Part shown: positions 60,285 through 64,000 of the stretch, one piece after another
Layout: every line of letters begins with the position of its first letter
Position numbering within the stretch: position 1 is the first letter of the stretch
NCBI GenBank assembly: GCA_016213645.1
Contig: JACQZY010000007.1
Span: 62,001-126,000 of the forward strand
Direction of reading: 5' to 3'
From: Actinomycetota bacterium
Lineage (GTDB): Bacteria > Actinomycetota > Thermoleophilia > Solirubrobacterales > JACPNS01
DNA: 64,000 nucleotides
Made by a program: the position numbers and the translations under genes
The notes under the pieces: generated by a model
What the model was told of the DNA's origin: nothing
The model's database searches: none
The model's input: only the letters and a program-made list of their open reading frames with translations

Positions 60285-61589
60285 TTAGATGTCTAGTTCG
60301 AAGCGTTGGTTGGCGATTTCTATTTCGTTGCCGGATTGGAAGCCTTTGCGTTCTAGTTCGCGGATTACGCCGATTGTGCGTAGGCGGTTTTCGACGTGGG
60401 ACAGGGCTTCCTCGTTGCCGACGTCGAAGCGTGCGATCAGCAGTTCGATGCCGCGGCCTTCGATCCGGAATACGCCTGGTTCCACCTCGCGCACGACGAA
60501 GCCTTCTTTGTCGGCCGGGCGATAGACCATGTGCTCAGGGCGTTCTCCGGCCGGAACTTCCGAATCGTCTTCCTGCCATGCGGCGGCTTCGTCCGCCGGG
60601 GCGTGCCGGAAGATCTCGTCGCGTAGGTCGTCAAGGCCCTCGCGCGTGGCGGACGAAGTCACCAACACGGCAAGCGCGCGTTCGCCGAGCCTTTCCCGCC
60701 ACTCGTTCAACGCGCGGCGCGCTTGCTCCGGCGGCACCAAGTCCGCCTTGGAAAGAGCGACGATCCGCGGCAGGCGACCAAGGCGCGCATCGTGCTCGGC
60801 GAGTTCGCGCTCGACAGTCTCGAAATTCTCGACCGGGTCCGACCCGTCAAGCGGCGCCAGATCCAACACGTGCACAAGCAGGCGACAGCGTTCGACGTGC
60901 GCCAGAAACTCGTGACCCAGACCCGCGCCTTCGTGCGCGCCTTCGATCAGACCGGGAATGTCCACGAGCACGAGCTGGCGGTCGTCGGCGTCAAGCGTGC
61001 CGAGCACCGGTTCAATCGTTGTGAAGGGATAGTCGGCGATCTTCGGGGCCGCGGCGGTCATGCGATCCAGCAGCGACGATTTACCGGCGTTCGGCAGCCC
61101 GACCAGTCCGGCGTCCGCCAGCAAACGCAGGCGTAGGTCGATCTCGCGTTCCTCGCCGGGCAGGCCGTTTTCGGCGAAGCGCGGCGCCTGGCGCGTGGAA
61201 GTTGCAAAGTTCTTGTTGCCGCGCCCGCCGGTACCGCCGCGCGCCACCACAAAACGCCGCCCCGGCCGCGACAGATCCACCGTGAAGCGACCGTCACCGG
61301 CCACCACCTGCGTGCCGGGCGGTACGTGCAACTCGCGGTCCTCGCCGGAAGCGCCATGACGCCGCGCGCCTTCGCCCGGCCGGCCGTCTGCGGCCTTGTA
61401 GTCGCTGCGTCCTCGATATCGCGCCAGATCGCGCAGAGAGTCGTCGCAGACCAGCACGACGTTGCCGCCGAACCCGCCGTCGCCACCGTCGGGACCGCCT
61501 TTGGGTACGTGAGCCTCGCGACGAAACGAAATGCAGCCGTCGCCGCCGCGCCCCGCTTGGACGCGGATCTTTACATGGTCGTAGAACAC
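60285..61589 (-). CDS. obgE: GTPase ObgE
   Basis: MFYDHVKIRVQAGRGGDGCISFRREAHVPKGGPDGGDGG; GLVGLPNAGKSSLL; C-terminal OCT-like domain. Confidence 0.97.
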   Translation of the reverse strand: MFYDHVKIRVQAGRGGDGCISFRREAHVPKGGPDGGDGGFGGNVVLVCDDSLRDLARYRGRSDYKAADGRPGEGARRHGASGEDRELHVPPGTQVVAGDGRFTVDLSRPGRRFVVARGGTGGRGNKNFATSTRQAPRFAENGLPGEEREIDLRLRLLADAGLVGLPNAGKSSLLDRMTAAAPKIADYPFTTIEPVLGTLDADDRQLVLVDIPGLIEGAHEGAGLGHEFLAHVERCRLLVHVLDLAPLDGSDPVENFETVERELAEHDARLGRLPRIVALSKADLVPPEQARRALNEWRERLGERALAVLVTSSATREGLDDLRDEIFRHAPADEAAAWQEDDSEVPAGERPEHMVYRPADKEGFVVREVEPGVFRIEGRGIELLIARFDVGNEEALSHVENRLRTIGVIRELERKGFQSGNEIEIANQRFELDI

Positions 61590-61632
61590 GATGGGATGCT
61601 AGAGAAGGCGGCGCGCGCGGCGCGACGTCAAG

Positions 61633-62613
61633 CTACAGCGCCTTGACCGCAATCGTATGGTCAAAATCCTCAAGCCGGTCGTTGCCTGCAAATTTGACCC
61701 GAACCGTCGCACCCGCGCCCTGGTATCGAACCGGCAGCGCCAATTTCGCGACGGCCAAGCAGTCGCGCCCGGATCGCCGGAGCTTTGCGCGGGCCCGCAC
61801 TCCACGGGCTCGCTTGACCTTCGGGCGCAGATAGAACCCCACGCGGCCGCTGCAAGCTGCCGTCGTGCCCGCGCCTCGCGACGGCGTCACGCGCAGGCCG
61901 AGCCGAGTCTTGAACTTTCCGCCCTTCACTCTGCCCGTGCGTCCGACCGTCAGCCTTAGCCCGTCAGGCGCAGACAGCGCCGAGAACGATTCGTCGGCCA
62001 TGATCTCGAAGTCCACACACCGCTGAGTCGTGTTGCCGGCCGGATCCACGGCGCGCACGCACAGCCGGTGCGATCCGTTGGCGAGCGAAGTGCCTGTGAA
62101 TTTTTCGTCACACCGGACAAATGGCGAGGCGTCGTAGCTACACGACGCTGTTCCACCGTCGACCGAGAAGTTGAGCGTGGGAATCGGGTCGATGTAAACC
62201 TCGGCGGCGTGCGGTTCGACGATCGTCACGACCGGCGGGACGGTGTCCACGTAAAAGCCGTATCCCGGCGCGAACCCCTGATTCACGCCGTCCGACGCGA
62301 TGACGTTCAGCGAATGCGAGCCGTCGGCAAGATCAACCGGAGCCGTCCACGGAGCTTCGCACGGCAAAAATGCCGCACCGTCCAGGCTGCATGTGAAGGT
62401 CACCGGATTCGCGCTGACCGCACCGAACGTGAACACCGGCCGGGAACTCGCCGTGATGTTCGACAAAAATGGATTGATCGTCACGACCGGCGCGGTGTCC
62501 GCCAGTGCCGGCGACGACGCCGCAAGCATCGCCACAAACGAAGCGAAGGAAAGCAGCACGGCGAAAAATGCCGCGACCGCAAAGCCGTTGATGCCGAGTC
62601 GATTGTCAGTCAC
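61633..62613 (-). CDS. Secreted Ig-like domain hypothetical protein
   Basis: Signal peptide; FTCSLDGAAFLPCEAPWTAPVDLADGSHSLNVIASDGVNQGF...CSYDASPFVRCDEKFTGTSLANGSHRLCVRAVDPAGNT. Confidence 0.8.
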   Translation of the reverse strand: MTDNRLGINGFAVAAFFAVLLSFASFVAMLAASSPALADTAPVVTINPFLSNITASSRPVFTFGAVSANPVTFTCSLDGAAFLPCEAPWTAPVDLADGSHSLNVIASDGVNQGFAPGYGFYVDTVPPVVTIVEPHAAEVYIDPIPTLNFSVDGGTASCSYDASPFVRCDEKFTGTSLANGSHRLCVRAVDPAGNTTQRCVDFEIMADESFSALSAPDGLRLTVGRTGRVKGGKFKTRLGLRVTPSRGAGTTAACSGRVGFYLRPKVKRARGVRARAKLRRSGRDCLAVAKLALPVRYQGAGATVRVKFAGNDRLEDFDHTIAVKAL

Positions 62614-62724
62614 TTATCTCTCTTCCGCGGTCAGCGTGCCGAGCGCCGGCCAGCGTGTTCGTCCAGCGTATTCGGTCCGGCGTTATTCGCCAGCTTAAAG
62701 ACCGCCCGCGAGCGACGCGGCGTC

Positions 62725-62979
62725 CTAGGACGCTTCGTTGACGCTGATTACGCGTCCACGACGGCCGGTCGAGAAGTCGACCACGCCCGGGCGGGCGGCG
62801 AAGATCGTGTGATCGCGGCCGATGCCTGTGCCCTCGCCGGGCTTGAAAACCGTGCCGCGCTGGCGCACGATGATCTCGCCGCCTGTGACGGACTGGCCCG
62901 CGAAGACCTTTACGCCGAGGCGCTTGGCGTTTGAGTCGCGACCGTTCTTGCTGGATCCAAGACCTTTCTTATGTGCCAT
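62725..62979 (-). CDS. rpmA: 50S ribosomal protein L27
   Basis: [46 protein letters not shown] trimmed from 63099. Confidence 0.97.
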   Translation of the reverse strand: MAHKKGLGSSKNGRDSNAKRLGVKVFAGQSVTGGEIIVRQRGTVFKPGEGTGIGRDHTIFAARPGVVDFSTGRRGRVISVNEAS

Positions 62980-62983
62980 GTGG

Positions 62984-63418
62984 CTACTCCTCGTCCTTCT
63001 TGGCGGCGGGCTTCTTGGCTTCAGGCGTGGCCTCCGCGGCGGGCTTGGCCTCGGACTTCTCGGCCTTGGCCGCAGCCGGCTTCGCCGCGGCGGCGGCACC
63101 GCCGCCGGTGATCTTTGTGACCTCCAGGCGCGTCAGCTCCTGGCGGTGACCGGCGGCGCGCTTGTAACCGCGCTTCGGCTTGAACTTGAATACGCGAAGC
63201 TTCTCGCCGCGCTCGTGCCCCTTGACGGTGGCCTCCACCTTCACCTTCTCAAGCCCCTTGGCGTCCAGGACCACGTCCTTGCCGCGCAGCATCAGCGGAC
63301 GAAGGCTCACCTTCGCGCCTTCCTTCTCGGCGATGCGGTCAACGAGGATCACGTCGCCCTCGGCGACGCGGTGCTGGTTTCCGCCGACTTCAACAACTGC
63401 GTAGGTCTGTGTGGCCAT
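62984..63418 (-). CDS. rplU: 50S ribosomal protein L21 with C-terminal Ala/Lys-rich extension
   Basis: [25 protein letters not shown]...[22 protein letters not shown] followed by [33 protein letters not shown]. Confidence 0.96.
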   Translation of the reverse strand: MATQTYAVVEVGGNQHRVAEGDVILVDRIAEKEGAKVSLRPLMLRGKDVVLDAKGLEKVKVEATVKGHERGEKLRVFKFKPKRGYKRAAGHRQELTRLEVTKITGGGAAAAAKPAAAKAEKSEAKPAAEATPEAKKPAAKKDEE

Positions 63419-63426
63419 GGTGTTTT

Positions 63427-64000
63427 CTACTCAGAGCTTTCTGCGGTACCGGCGCCCTGCGGGTTGTCTGATCCCTGCTGGCGGCCGGACCTTGTTGTGC
63501 TTGTGGAGCTTGCTTTTGAATCTGAATCGGACGCCTCGGCACCGGAAGCATCGGCGTCCGATGACTTGTCCTCACCGGCGCCGGCAGCATCGCTTTTAGC
63601 GCGCGTACGGCCGCGTCCACCACGGCTGCCGCGACGACGCGGACCGCGTGAAGCCGGAGATTCTACCGCGTCGGTGTCCGAGTCTTCCGATTCCGTCCCG
63701 GCAGCAGCTTTTCCGCCGCCCGCGGGCGTGCCGCCGTTGGTGGAACGGGCCTTCGCCGTGGACCGCTTTGCGCCGCCCCCGGCCTTCGCGTCCTCCGCGA
63801 TCACGGCACGAGCGATGTTGCGCTCGACGTCCTCGATCCGCACCAAAACCTTCTTACCGATGCGGTCCAACGCACCCTCGATCGAAATGATGTAGTGATC
63901 GAGCTTTGCGACTGCGGCGTTCTCCTCGTACATGTGAGGTTCCACGACCCGCACCATCACCTCGTCGCCAATCTGGAACGGAAGCGCGCGCTCTTCAACC
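63427..64000 (-). CDS. Ribonuclease E/G family C-terminal portion (runs off window end)
   Basis: Frame stays open to 64000: VEERALPFQIGDEVMVRVVEPHMYEENAAVAKLDHYIISIEGALDRIGKKVLVRIEDVERNIARAVI plus disordered tail; position upstream of rplU-rpmA. Confidence 0.6.
   Translation of the reverse strand, partial: VEERALPFQIGDEVMVRVVEPHMYEENAAVAKLDHYIISIEGALDRIGKKVLVRIEDVERNIARAVIAEDAKAGGGAKRSTAKARSTNGGTPAGGGKAAAGTESEDSDTDAVESPASRGPRRRGSRGGRGRTRAKSDAAGAGEDKSSDADASGAEASDSDSKASSTSTTRSGRQQGSDNPQGAGTAESSE

Overview
High-GC bacterial chromosomal window; gene content and order suggest a deep-branching actinobacterium, possibly Thermoleophilia-like (inference, no search run). Most of it is conserved housekeeping on the minus strand: phoH(partial)-yqeY-QOR-sulfotransferase-prmA-dnaJ-hrcA, lepA, murJ, holA, comEC, comEA, leuS, a narGHJI cluster with a monohaem cytochrome c, arfB, rsfS-nadD-proA, proB, obgE, rpmA-rplU and an rne/rng fragment, with rpsT and rmuC on the plus strand and one tRNA-Ala(GGC). 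Accessory features: (1) a complete 2793-bp IS1595-like element at 31580..34372, with near-perfect terminal inverted repeats and a perfect 8-bp target duplication (TGTGATAT). It carries a two-gene passenger module, a small ORF translationally coupled to the transposase, and about 490 bp of hairpin-rich non-coding DNA. (2) An ECF sigma factor fused to a zf-HC2-like anti-sigma module, a TM segment and a disordered tail, followed by two paralogous ~950-aa secreted Ig-like proteins (43814..50844). (3) A MacB/FtsX-type ABC system whose first ATPase has lost the Q-loop Gln, signature Gly, catalytic Glu and H-loop His while its partner is canonical. (4) A DUF433/DUF5615 toxin-antitoxin-like pair with a tandem palindromic operator over a probable leaderless start. 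Several repeats and inverted repeats are also reported. No CRISPR array was seen. All family names come from reading the translations; no database search was possible.
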